Origin: Dunaliella salina
Lineage: Eukaryota; Chlorophyta; Chlorophyceae; Chlamydomonadales; Dunaliellaceae
Direction of reading: 5' to 3'
Length of the DNA stretch: 18,977 nt
Assembly (NCBI GenBank): GCA_002284615.2
Contig: MU069796.1
Span: forward strand, 118,457-137,433
Positions 1-8,119 of the stretch are shown here, piece by piece. Within the stretch, counting starts at the first letter, position 1. Every line of letters starts with the position of its first letter. The notes below the pieces were generated by a model. That model was not told the DNA's origin. It ran no database searches and saw only the letters and a program-made list of their open reading frames with translations. The position numbers were made by a program, and so were the translations under genes.

Positions 1-220
1 AGAAGAGAAGAGAAGAGAAGAGAAGAGAAGAGAAGAGAAGAGAAGAGAAGAGAAGAGAAGAGAAGAGAAGAGAAGAGAAGAGAAGAGAAGAGAAGAGCAG
101 AGCAGAAAGGAAAAGAGAGGAGGAGAGAGGAGAGGAAAGAGGAAGCCAAAGAAAAGAAATAAAGAAAATGAAATAAAGCAAGAGAGGAGAAGGAGAGAAT
201 TAAAGAAAAGTAAAAGAAAA
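1..220. repeat. (AGAAG)n purine-rich microsatellite
   Basis: Perfect 5-bp AGAAG units run from 1 to about 97 and decay into an A/G-only tract up to about 220. On the minus strand this is a pyrimidine tract directly following the 3' end of the LINE fragment at 221-606, so it may have grown from the TTTTC-type 3' tail seen on other copies of that family (2,624-2,648 and 7,985-8,013). Confidence 0.95.
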
Positions 221-606
221 GCCTACGCAGGCCAGATGTTTCTCCTGCCCTGGCCTTTACCGAGGGCACTCACACAGAGACTAAGCCCTGCATGGTGTCT
301 GATGATGCGCATCCCACTCATTGTTGAATTGCTACACCTGAGGAGCATGTGATCAATGTTATCTTCATCGCCACAGAATGAGCATCTTCCAAGGTTGATA
401 GAAAAGTTGAAATTCAATTCAAGTTGAAGATATTTTGGGTGTTTATTTGTTCAATACTTTATTACATTTATCTGTTGTTTAAGGGTGATCTCATAATTTT
501 TCCAAGAGGAGTTGCTGATCTCCTTGTTAGCAAGTTAACAATTTGGATTGTGAGCTGGGATGTTGACTGTGATGGTTGGGGAAGCGGGTTGAGGGGCGGA
601 GTTTAG
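221..606 (-). pseudogene. Dualen-like LINE fragment A1: end of RNase H spacer and zinc knuckle
   Basis: The minus strand encodes NKEISNSSW, matching the segment after RNase H in copies B, H and N. This is followed by an intact CX2CX7HX4C knuckle (CSFCGDEDNIDHMLLRC) and then NSTMSG, which is also present in copy N. The knuckle is typical of LINE C-terminal regions between RNase H and the restriction-like endonuclease and is presumed to bind nucleic acid. The reading stays open from about 417 to 223. The endonuclease that should follow is missing: the sequence passes straight to a GCCT/AGGC hairpin (221-232) and a pyrimidine tail, so this copy has an internal deletion. The neighbouring endonuclease piece at 623-845 lies on the opposite strand. 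Non-functional remnant. Confidence 0.75.
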
Positions 607-622
607 CTTCTACCATCTGTTG

Positions 623-845
623 CAGTGGTAGCAAAGCAGCAGCATGCAGACCTTTGTAAACTTATTAACGCTCAAGCTGTTACAATTCACCCAATTATCC
701 TGGGTGTAGGTGGAACTATTTTAACTGAGCATACCCTGAAACAATCCAAACAACTAGGATTGGATCACCAGCGCGCCACGGACCTCGCTCAACAATTTCA
801 TGCCCATTCTGTTCAGTATACCCACAAACTAGTAAAGTCTACGCA
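623..845 (+). pseudogene. Dualen-like LINE fragment A2: C-terminal part of the PD-(D/E)XK endonuclease
   Basis: The plus strand reads AKQQHADLCKL, then IHPIILGVGG, EHTLKQ, LGLDHQRA and FHAHSVQYTHKL. Each block matches the C-terminal half of the endonuclease domain in copies H (2,751-3,100) and N (8,120-8,470), for example HPILLGVGG, LGIDSQR and LHAHSVQYAHKL. The catalytic RPD and ExK segments lie upstream in the family and are absent here. The open frame runs to 867, but the family match fades around 842, where sequence resembling the 3' terminus of copy B (minus strand) begins. Its opposite orientation to fragment A1, only about 17 bp away, marks a rearrangement or a twin-primed insertion. 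Confidence 0.75.
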
Positions 846-985
846 AGCCAGAGACCGCGTGCATTAAGGGAAGGCCCACTAACTAACAAGCTAGCAGGCT
901 AGCAAGGTAGCAGTGGCCTCACCAGAAGGCCCTCAAAACCTACACCAGACACAGCTAGCCTAGAAGAGAGCCAGAAACAGATATA

Positions 986-1567
986 ATGGGGATCTGGAGG
1001 GTTGCTGCTCGCCATGCCTCTTGACGCCCGGACTCTCCTCCTCCCGTCCTCTGCCGCCACGCGCCCAGCAAACCCCCTCCCAGAAGCCCCATGATAGTAA
1101 AGAGTGTGTCTGGAGTTTTTGATGGTGGTTAATCTTTGGATGGCATGGTCCCTCAGCTTGGCTGCCAGTATTTTGGCTTTTTGTTTAGTCAGGCCCAGAT
1201 TTATAAGGGGTGTGATTGTAAACTCATTAAATGGCACCGGCCACGCCAATTAGGATGATGTGTAAAGTCACTTTGTTAATCCTATTTGGATTTCTGGAGC
1301 TGCGGGTTTAAGTCTGGTCACGATGTGAGAATGTTGGGTCACTGTACGTTCAAGAGTGATGAAGGGATTTGTGTCGGAACAGGATTTTAGTTCAACAAGA
1401 TGTATGTCCATGTCTTGAGGAGGAATCTTGGAGGGATCAAGGTGAGTTTGTCTGCTTGGAAGAGGGTGCACAAAGATAGCATCAGGGCGGGGTTGGTGTC
1501 GGGCAGGGGAGCAAGTACCATTAGGGAAAACCCAGTCTGGAAAAGCTCTTGATATGTTTTCAGGCAC
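986..1567 (-). pseudogene. PD-(D/E)XK restriction-like endonuclease (RLE) of copy B
   Basis: In the open frame 1,268-1,567, RPDAIFV (residues 27-33, Asp codon 1,481-1,483) is followed about 30 residues later by DIHLVELKSC, giving the PD...ExK signature with E59 and K61. A TAA ends this frame at 1,268. The domain continues in another frame as IILIGVAGAI, then as TPLINLGLTKQ and KLRDHAIQ, matching the C-terminal half in copies H and N. The family's terminal NPPDPH is present at about 986-1,003, but the expected stop after it is replaced by a Tyr codon. RLE domains nick target DNA for target-primed reverse transcription. Frameshifts and two extra stops make this copy dead. Confidence 0.7.
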
Positions 1568-1644
1568 CTATAAGCCCTGATCCAGGAGCCTCTCGTTACT
1601 GCAGCCATCCATGTCAATAAGAGATGAAGCACACCGGCCTTTAC

Positions 1645-1790
1645 TGAGGGATTATACACAAAGACTGAGGGCTGCATTGTGTCTGTTGGTGTGCATCCCG
1701 CTTATTGTTGAGTTTGTACACCTGAGGAGTATGTGGTCAATGTGGTCCATAGTGGGCATCTTCCATTACCGGAAGAGCTGAATTTGAAGG
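1645..1790 (-). pseudogene. Degenerate zinc-knuckle segment of copy B
   Basis: Read in the matching frame, this segment gives GRCPLW followed by DHILLRCTNSTISGM and RHNAALSLC, aligning with the intact knuckle of fragment A1. The second Cys has become Trp and there is a one-base shift inside the loop, so CX2CX7HX4C is broken. The frame ends in a stop just after LSLC. It sits between the RNase H and endonuclease parts of the copy, the expected place. Confidence 0.6.
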
Positions 1791-2614
1791 CATGACTCTG
1801 ATTGAACAGTGTACCCATACGATAATTATACATATTTGCTGTTGAAGGGTAATCCTTGGATTTTTCCAGAAAGAATTGCTGATCTCTTTGTTTGCAAATT
1901 GAGAGGTTGTGTTGCGGGATTCAGTATTTGCAATGGTAGTTGGTGGTATGACATCATTAAGTTTCTGACATCTTTGGTAGTTGTAGTCAGAGGTGTCAGC
2001 AGAGCCAAGCTTGTGTTTTTTGTGCATATGTGCTTTAAGTTTGTCGTTCAGGTTGGTGAGGTAGTGCATTGGGAGAGAGTTGGAGTGGTGTATGCCATCA
2101 TCTCGTGAGGAAGAGGTTTTCAATGAAAGCCAGTAAAAATTGTGGAATGGGTCCCTGGCATCTGGAAATGCAATGTTTATGGTGTCTGAGAGGGCTGCGG
2201 TGCAAGCGCAAGCATCAGCCCCCTCATTTCCTACAATGCCAGAGTGGGCTCTGACTTTGTAGAAATGAGTAGGGTGAGGGGAGTATTCTAATATGGTTGA
2301 TATTGCATGAATGAGCTTTGCGTGTAGATGATACCTCATGCGCATGGATTTCAGGGTGGGATTCAGGGTTTCCTTAGAAATTTGCGAGAGGCAGGATGCA
2401 CTATCAGTGACAATGGCAGTTTGCTCCGTTTGGAGTGCCACAAGGATGGGTGCAAGTTCTGCTCTGGTGATGGTGTCAGTAGGCCCATGACCATTGGGTT
2501 TTATGTGCAGCTGTAAATGTCGGGAGGAGGGGAAATGTTCTATCCTGGATTGTAAACGCCTGGACCAGAGAGTGGCAGTGAGTCATCATTTTCGTGTTTA
2601 ATGACTCTGCCATC
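1737..2614 (-). pseudogene. RNase H domain and spacer of copy B
   Basis: RNase H type I signature in order: TDGR (2,606-2,617 region), then in a shifted frame TITRAELA, VTDSASCL and FYKVRAHSGIVGNEGADA, giving the D-E-D-D order of catalytic residues. One frameshift and a stop separate the first Asp from the rest. The spacer carries YLTNLNDKLKAHMHKKHKLG and NKEISNSFW, shared with copies H and N. In LINEs RNase H removes the RNA template during second-strand synthesis. The frame ends at 1,737 where the knuckle frame shifts. Confidence 0.8.
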
Positions 2615-2623
2615 TGTGTGTGC

Positions 2624-2750
2624 GAAAAAGAAAAAGAAAAAGAAAAAACGACTTAGGCAGAGAAAACTCTCCCTACATCAATTAAGGAAAGGGCGACGGA
2701 TTGGCTCTGAAGAGCCGTGAGTCTCCCTCACCAGAAGGTAAAAATGGAAT
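2624..2750 (-). other. 3' UTR and (TTTTC)n tail of copy H
   Basis: Follows the NPPDPH stop at 2,751. On the minus strand it carries CTTCTGGTGAGGGAGACTC, CGGCTCTTCAGAGCC, the core CCTTTCCTTAATTGATG and CTCTGCCTAAG, ending in four TTTTC-type units (2,624-2,648). The core recurs in copy N, copy B, the SINE-like block and the plus-strand fossil at 17,387-17,510. It is presumably the 3' region recognised by the element's own RT. The tail abuts the truncated RNase H of copy B. Confidence 0.7.
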
Positions 2751-3400
2751 TTAGTGTGGGTCAGGTGGGTTCCTGGCAGCGCGCGGCTCCAGGGTACCAG
2801 TGTTCTGATGGGTGTGTTTGTTTTCAATGGCACGTCTAGTAGAGGTAAGCTTGTGCGCATATTGGACAGAATGGGCGTGGAGTTTCCTTGCCAGAGCCTC
2901 AGACCTCTGTGAGTCAATTCCTAGTTTCCTGAATTGATCAAGGGTATGTGCTGTGTAGATAGCTCCGCCCACACCCAACAGGATTGGGTGAATTATGATC
3001 TCGTCTCCTTGAAGTTGTTTGCACAGCAGATTATGCTGTTGTTTGGAGGCCTCTAGTTGGGCATCAAATCTGGTATCTTCACAGTGTTTGACTTCTATCA
3101 AGTGAATGTGGCGGTCTTGGATATATGGTCCATGGGGTTGTCTTGCCCGATTTGTACTTCTCGTCACCTCCCTGCTATTTGTCATACTGCGCAGCACCCG
3201 TGGTTGTCCTGTTTGTGTTAGTGGGGTGGGGAGTGACCAAGATAGCATCAGGGCGGCTGGTTCTGCGTCTAGCTTGCTCAGGAATGTTTTGCTTGAAGAA
3301 ATAGGGAGGTATGGTACGATTAGTGAAATGCTAAGGGACGTACAGCCTTCACTGATCTCTTTCAAAATCATCCTGCAAGCAATATTGTGACGTTCAGTCA
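2751..3400 (-). pseudogene. PD-(D/E)XK restriction-like endonuclease and C-terminus of copy H
   Basis: Open frame 2,751-3,590 ends HIHLIEVKHCEDTR (E166 and K168 of that frame), EASKQQHNLLC, IHPILLGVGG, TLDQFRKLGID, LHAHSVQYAHKL and terminal NPPDPH plus stop. The partner motif SRPDAILV is present at about 3,240-3,260 but in another frame, so two compensating frameshifts lie between about 3,100 and 3,300. The PD...ExK triad resembles the R2-type RLE endonucleases that sit at the C-terminus of several LINE clades and nick DNA to prime reverse transcription. All family copies in the window agree on the blocks after ExK. Confident on homology between copies, moderately confident on the RLE label. 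Confidence 0.75.
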
Positions 3401-3439
3401 CCATGTTACTCATTACGTGGCATTGGCAGCCAGAAAGGA

Positions 3440-3735
3440 TGTGAAGAGCGCTATCCATGTGATGCCAATCAGGAAGGGGGCATGTGAGACTGGTGGACCT
3501 TTTCAATCTAACTGCGTGTTTCTGGTTGTGAAGGGTGCCTGTGCGATATTGGAGGGCAGTGCGTTCCATTCTGGTTGAGATACAAGGCATGCATATATGC
3601 TCCAGAAGGCATTGCTAATTTTTTTGTTCACGTGTGGAAGCAAGTCCTGGTAGTAGGTGTAGTAACCTGTCTTCCGTTTAGCATAGCCCAGCTTGTGCTT
3701 GGCATGCACATGTGATTTCAGAGCCTTTTTTAAGG
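3440..3735 (-). pseudogene. Spacer and damaged zinc knuckle of copy H
   Basis: Reads HVHAKHKLGYAKRKTGYY, YQDLLPHVNKKISNAFW and then, in the 2,751-3,590 frame, CPLPDWHHMDSALHILSGC (C37, H50, C55). The second Cys of CX2C is lost and the loop is longer than in A1. The link from RNase H is broken by a one-base shift at a run of six A (about 3,727-3,733): in one frame DLKK continues as ALKSHVHAK, in the other it runs into a stop at 3,678. A second shift near 3,510 joins the two open frames. Same spacer order as in copies B and N. Confidence 0.7.
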
Positions 3736-4310
3736 TCTGGGAGGTACCTTACACGCGGAAAATATGGGTGAGATCGAGAAGGCCTAGGTTCTGTCTCTTC
3801 CTGAGCAAGCCAGGTGGAATTGTGGAAGGGGGTTCCTCCAAGGCCAGCGCTAGGGAATCCAGCATCATGCAGGTTAGAATTTTTGAAGGTGGCCTGGTAT
3901 TTAGCAATTTCATCTGCGCATTCATTCCCAGCTATTCTAGCATGGGCCTTGACTTTGTAGAAACGTATGTGATCTTGAGAGGTCCGGGCAATGTTTGCGA
4001 TCATTTTCAAGACGTCTCCATGCACGTGGTGTCTATGTTTCTCTGGGTACAGGATTTGCTTCCTGGATTGGAAAAGAGAGGCCAAGCTATCTGTGGCAAT
4101 TTCTTTGTGATCTTGAGTGAGCGCTGCAGAAATGGCAGCAATGGCAGCCAGCTCAGCTCTTCCTACGACATTGGTAATACCATCGCCATTAGGGTCTACC
4201 ATGCTTATTTTATTACTATTCGGATCCCTATGACTGAGGCACCATTCTGGACCTTGCAGCTACCGTCTGTGGGCCCAAGACTTCCAATCTTTGAGATGCA
4301 GGCTGGAATT
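3735..4310 (-). pseudogene. RNase H domain of copy H
   Basis: All four catalytic positions of RNase H type I are visible: Asp in PTDGSCKVQNG (codon 4,265-4,267), Glu in GRAELAAIAA, Asp in IATDSLASLF, Asp in FYKVKAHARIAGNECADEIAK. The first block is in a different frame from the rest: IRIVIK ends in a TAA at 4,205-4,207 and the domain resumes as VDPNGDG near 4,199. From 4,202 to about 3,735 the frame is open. RNase H after RT is expected in this LINE group. It lies between the methyltransferase-like domain and the knuckle. Confidence 0.85.
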
Positions 4311-5210
4311 TGACTGGCAGGGAGTTTGGACAATGTTATGAGGGGTGGAGCTTTGGGAACCACGAGAAACCTGTTTTGTATCAAGCGGGAGTTTTTCACA
4401 CTTCCCTAATCCATGCATCACTTGATGCCTTGCATTTTGGATGGGGTCGTTACTTACATGATGAGGAAACCCCTTGGCCCCTTGGATGGCATTGGCGAGG
4501 TTCCAAAGCCAGTTATGGTTCTGGTTGTTCAAGTGGACTCTTGCAGCTGGATTCCAAACTGCGATTACTTGTAAATCCCAGTTATGTTGGGGGAGGGCAG
4601 TTTCCTGGCTGGCCCAGGGTTGGGGTTTGTAATATGTAAGTTCGGAATGGTCCCGCATGTAGCAAAAGTGCGGGTAAGCGTTGAGGAGTGCTTAGTAGGG
4701 TTTGCTTATCATGTGCCTGCCACTTGCTGGCAGAAGCATGAAGGTGGCCGTAGCCTCTGTGTCCAGGATAGCAGAGTAGATAGCATGTTGCAAGGCAGAT
4801 TCCATGGCCTTCTCCACATAGATAGGGTGACATATAGACATCCCAGATCAAAATCTGGAAGAAAGAGAGTTGTGGTGGGCACCAAATATAATGTCGCGGG
4901 GATCAGAGCTCCAGTAGTGTTGGTACTGAGGATTAAAGTCCAAAGGAGATGCCATTTTTTCTTGGGTGACCTGAGCCCATTTTTGGAAAACAGAGTGAAT
5001 TTGAGGTGGAAGGGTCCGTGAGAAGGAATCTTTAGTTTTCTTGCTTTGATATTTGTCTTCCAACTTGTCCTTGCGGGCCAGGAGCCCCAGGACTTCAGAT
5101 GCAAAGCTTGCCGGTGCAGGGTGGATGCTGTCATGCAGACCCTCTGCTTTGGACCTGTGGAATGCTTGGAAGAGGATGTCAAAACGTTGAAGGTTATCAT
5201 CTCGCCACAT
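4260..5210 (-). pseudogene. Methyltransferase-like domain (PCIF1/CAPAM-like) inside copy H
   Basis: One frame runs from 5,210 to 4,260, broken only by TGA (4,848-4,850) and TAA (4,692-4,694). It holds a helical, Lys-rich lead (RKDKLEDKYQSKKTKDSF), then ASPLDFNPQYQHYWSSDPRD and IIFGA, then after the TGA SGMSICHPIYVEKAM, ATFMLLPASGR, ALLNAYPHF and WDLQVIAVWNPAARVHL. The order ASPL...Y.S...D..FG...SG...(N/H)P.(Y/F)...M..A...(F/L)P.W resembles PCIF1-family N6-adenine methyltransferases, in which the NPPF motif binds substrate. Here it is HPIY, either decayed or a family variant. The TGA falls where W would fit, consistent with TGG to TGA. It lies upstream of RNase H and is not an expected LINE part. 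Family assignment is by eye only. Confidence 0.45.
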
Positions 5211-5297
5211 TTGCCGTTAGTGTTGTAGATGCATGCCACCCTTGATTTGTAGATTTCAAGGAGGGTGAAAGGGGGTGGGATAGATGGAGTGTGGTTT
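5211..5297 (-). other. Frame-shifted junction segment of copy H
   Basis: Between the Cys/His region (stop at 5,298) and the methyltransferase-like frame. A third frame reads SRVACIYNTNGKCGEMITFN across this point and overlaps both neighbours. At least two frameshifts are needed to pass from one open frame to the other. No motif recognised. Confidence 0.4.
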
Positions 5298-6254
5298 TCA
5301 GGAGTTTGGACCTGTTGGGAGGTGATTGGAGGATGGTTCAGGATTGTGTTTGACAAGATCTATTTCATGGACCCAGAACTCACAGGTGCCTGTTGGTTTG
5401 ATGTCCGCTTGTGGATTGGTAGGCTGCATATCAAAAGTGATTTTGTTGCGAAGTCCAATGTCTAGTTTTTGGCTCCATGTATTGTTTGTATCAGATTTGT
5501 TGAATCCTTGCCTCTCCAGATCGGAAAGGGTAGAGTTTGCTGTGGGTAAGAGAAGGTTGGGTTTGTTGAGCTGGGATTCAAATTCTTGAATCCGCTGGTC
5601 AAATAGTGGCCAGCTAGCTTTGACTCCTTCTGGCTCCCAAGTGGGTAACCAAGAAACCTTGAGGAGTTCTTCCTTAGAATCGTTTGTCCTCTTGACATTG
5701 TCTTCGTTGCTGAGGGTACCCTCTGCCGGTAGCGCAGGCTGGGCAGGCTCAGGCCTCGTTTGCATCAACCTCTTGCCTTTGCTCATCATTATAGCATCCA
5801 AGTTCTCGCATGCATTTTCAGTGGTACATACGTTCGCAGACATCAAAACATACATGTCCAGGTATGGAGTTTCAGAGCCAGAAAACTTGTAGCCATGATG
5901 GTAGTTGCATATTTGGCAGTGCGCATCTTCGTGCGTGTCAGTGCGAGCAGCTTTGAAGATACTCTCGGGGTCGGGGTAGAAGCCAGCTTTTTTGAAGATT
6001 GACAGGGCCCACTTCTCTATTATCATGGATCCATAGTGAGTGTGGCATTATTCCTGTTCAGCAAGATGGTGTGGGGGACCATCACATGTGTTCTCCCACT
6101 TGGCTGGGCAGATGATCCAATCATCTATATGGGTGATATGAATTTCGTCATAGTACACAACATTGATTGCATGGTTGGCTTTGTGTTTTTTATCCAGCTC
6201 TTTCACCAATTTTTCTTTGTATCTCCATACATCATTTGCTTGCCAGTTTGAAGC
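5298..6254 (-). pseudogene. Cys/His-rich region of copy H with an OTU-like HYGSM motif
   Basis: One frame from about 6,254 to 5,298, with a single TAA at 6,048-6,050, encodes WRYKEKLVKELDKKH, INVVYYDEI, DDWIICPAKWENTCDGPPHH, then CHTHYGSMIIEKWALSIF and HEDAHCQICNYHHGYKFSG. The end is acidic and Ser/Pro-rich. HYGSM preceded by a hydrophobic strand resembles the catalytic-His segment of OTU cysteine proteases (HYxSL). Dualen elements are reported to carry a cysteine-protease-like domain, which would fit. However, the matching catalytic Cys motif (DGxCL) cannot be found upstream, so it may instead be a metal-binding module built on the CPAKWENTC, CHTH and HCQIC residues. Function uncertain. Confidence 0.35.
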
Positions 6255-6471
6255 TAGGGGTTGGTAGAAGTGTTTGAAAATTCTGTCTCAGCACGACGCA
6301 CAATCCTCCTTTTTTTGTCAGGGCTCTGGATACTGTTCTGTGTACTTTGGCTGTTCAAAGCGTAGGGGGTTGGTATAAGTGTTTGAAATTTCTGTCTCAG
6401 CACAACGCACTATACTTCTTCTTTTGTCAGTGCTCTGGATACTGTTCTGTGTACTTTGGCTGTTCAAAGCG
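6255..6471. repeat. Two-copy 108-bp tandem duplication
   Basis: Two adjacent units, about 6,255-6,362 and 6,363-6,471, share long identical blocks (for example CTCTGGATACTGTTCTGTG and TACTTTGGCTGTTCAAAGCG). They differ by scattered substitutions and a short indel in the T-rich stretch. In the minus-strand frame of copy H the units encode related SIVRCAETEISNTYTNP-type peptides, but the second unit has slipped out of frame. The duplication lies between the low-complexity linker and the Cys/His region and could have destroyed an upstream catalytic segment. Confidence 0.9.
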
Positions 6472-7439
6472 TTGGGATGCGTCCAGGAAATGGAAAGTAT
6501 GCCAGGGTGCTGATTGATACTAGATCCTTGGGTGTCCTGGCTCAAGTGCTGTTGTGATTGCGTGAATTCTCGTCTCTTGCTAGAGCGTGTGCGTGTGCTG
6601 GGAGGTCCATCCCCAGGGTCTTCATTTTGTAGTCCAGGCAGACTAGCATTCAGGGCAGAAGCATTTCTAGGGAGTAAAGCGGCGCCTTGCACGGGTGTGT
6701 GAGCTGGGTGAGCAGGGGATTGATGGTTGGATCTGCACTGAGAGCGTGTTCTTCTACTAGTTGGCTCATCTATGGTGGAAGTCATGTTAGCAGGTATCAC
6801 TCCTTATGTAGGGGGGCATATTTGTTGTGTGGCTGGCTGGTGTGTTGCTGGATGGGTTGGGCATGCTGTACTAGAGCTGGGAGGACTAGTTGTTGCAGCT
6901 GATTGAGAAGTGGGCGTCCTTGGGAGGCAACGCCCAGTAATACCATGTCTGTAGTGAGTTGCAGAGGGAGGTTGTTGTGTGGGCACAGCTTGTGTAGGGC
7001 GGTTGTTGCAGGATTGGGGTTGTGCTTGAGTGTTGACTGAAGGGTTGAATTCATCATTAAGTTGGGTATCAATGAGGCCACTTATGTGGGCATTGTTGAT
7101 GCGGCAGTGGGCTGCAGGGAGATTCGCTTCTGTACTCTTTTGGTCAAGGATCTTTTGAACTGCTTCAGTGTTGAGCTCTTTGGTTGAGGGCATGTTTACA
7201 AGAGCTGCCAATCTGTTGAGTGCTATTTTGCATTTGTTGTTCATCCTGGAGTATTTTGCATGGAGTTGGGCAACTGTGATTAATTTTGTCCCACAGGGGT
7301 TCATGAGGTCATGTATCCCATTGATATCAAGGCGCATAAGGGGTTGAACAATGTAAGTGATAAGGTCCGACAGGTTGCGGGGGGTTGTTTTGTGCAGCGC
7401 CAGAGCTTCAGCTATGATTTTTAGGTCATCAAGGAACAT
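6318..7439 (-). pseudogene. Helical and low-complexity linker of copy H
   Basis: Two open frames, 6,804-7,439 and 6,318-6,800, are the same frame separated by one TAA (6,804-6,806), so this was one coding stretch of about 370 codons. The first third is helical (FLDDLKIIAEALALHK, NKCKIALNRLAALVNMP). The rest is rich in Gln, Thr, Pro and Ser (TQAQPQSCNNRPTQAVP, RTRSQCRSNHQSP, STRTRSSKRREFTQSQQ). No enzyme motif is seen. It follows the RT thumb and precedes the Cys/His region. Such composition suggests a flexible inter-domain linker of the polyprotein. Copy N retains only the last part of a similar linker before its RNase H. Confidence 0.65.
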
Positions 7440-7441
7440 GC

Positions 7442-7960
7442 TTACCCCTTCCTTTCTGAGGTGGAGTCCACTGTGGTGAATACTGTTAACTGACGTGCTC
7501 GCATGCAGTACTTAAGTTGTCTTTTTACGCGAAGGTTGGTTTTTACATCATTGTTAAGGAAGTCCATGGACAGGTTTTTCAAGTGTGTGATTTGTTTGAT
7601 AAGGAGATGAAGGCTGGTAGCACGGTGTCTTGCAGAGGGGTTCTTCAGACTGGAGCGCAGAGGCCATGCGTCTGTAGCATTTAGTAGTTCTGTCAATCAT
7701 TTTGTCCCAAATGATAAGGTCTGCTGGAGTGCAGGGAGTAACTGCAAATGCATAGGCAAGACTAGGACTAATAGCTGTACGGATCATATCTTTGGCTTGA
7801 TGCGGGGAGGTCTGGGAAAAGTCAAGCTTTTCAAGCTTGTCTCCCAGTTTGCAAGACATATTTTGGATCTGGTGATTCCAATTTAAGTTCATAGTGAGTT
7901 GGACGCCAAGGTAAGGGAATGGCTTATCAGATGGCAGGAATTGAGCTTTCTGCCCCTGGA
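7442..7960 (-). pseudogene. RT thumb and connection region of copy H
   Basis: FLPSDKPFPYLGVQLTMNLNW carries the YLG block that follows the RT palm in LINEs. It is followed by KLGDKLEKLDF, AKDMIRTAISPSLAYAFAV and ADLIIWDKMIDRTTK, the usual thumb-like helical region. A frameshift near 7,690 moves the reading to SLKNPSARHRATSLHLLIKQ and on to SERKG, which stops at 7,442. Its upstream partner is the RT block that resumes at 9,888, beyond inserted copy N. A one-base shift at an A-run inside the duplicated site separates the two frames. Confidence 0.8.
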
Positions 7961-7984
7961 TCCTACTTTTTCTAGGAGATCGTG
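7961..7984. repeat. Target-site duplication of copy N, left copy
   Basis: 24 bp matching 9,864-9,887 at 22 positions; both differences are C here and T in the other copy. Shared blocks include TCTAGGAGAT and the leading TCCTA. It directly adjoins the pyrimidine tail of copy N, as expected for target-primed insertion. Confidence 0.85.
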
Positions 7985-8119
7985 AAAAGGAAAGAAAAGA
8001 AAAGAAAAAGAAAGCTGCGCAGGCAGTGAACACACTCCCCACATCAATTAAGGAAAAGGGGATACCTAGGGCCGAGGCACCGTGTATCCGCTTCGCCAAG
8101 AGAAAGCAAAAGAAAGAAG
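7985..8119 (-). other. 3' UTR and tail of copy N
   Basis: Minus strand: TTGGCGAAGCGGATACACGG, then CCTTTTCCTTAATTGATG and CACTGCCTGCGCAG, then repeated TTTTC/TTTCT. CTGCGCAG (8,015-8,022) is a perfect palindrome just before the tail, and fragment A1 has a GCCT/AGGC hairpin in the same place. The shared core and terminal stem are likely recognised by the element's RT. Confidence 0.65.

Larger units (their letters stand above)
845..2622 (-). mobile_element. Dualen-like LINE copy B, 5'-truncated
   Basis: Minus-strand copy starting inside RNase H (TDGR, first catalytic Asp at 2,612-2,614) and running through RNase H, spacer, zinc knuckle, PD-(D/E)XK endonuclease and 3' UTR. The 3' UTR shares CTTCTGGTGAGG, a CCTTAATG core and a GCTTGCGTAGAC terminus with the other copies. 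Its 5' end directly meets the TTTTC tail of copy H. Several frameshifts and stops make it non-coding today. Confidence 0.8.

Noticed and set aside
1..220. Possible CRISPR or satellite array
   Set aside because: Units are 5 bp with no spacers: a simple microsatellite.
424..606. Plus-strand ORF with a hydrophobic start (MKIFWVFICSILYYIYLLF)
   Set aside because: It is the antisense of the LINE spacer NKEISNSSW segment. The similar plus-strand frame at 1,809-2,108 is likewise antisense of copy B.
7961..7984. Boundary between two independent tandem LINE copies
   Set aside because: The same 24 bp at 9,864-9,887 shows it is a target duplication around copy N within a single longer element.
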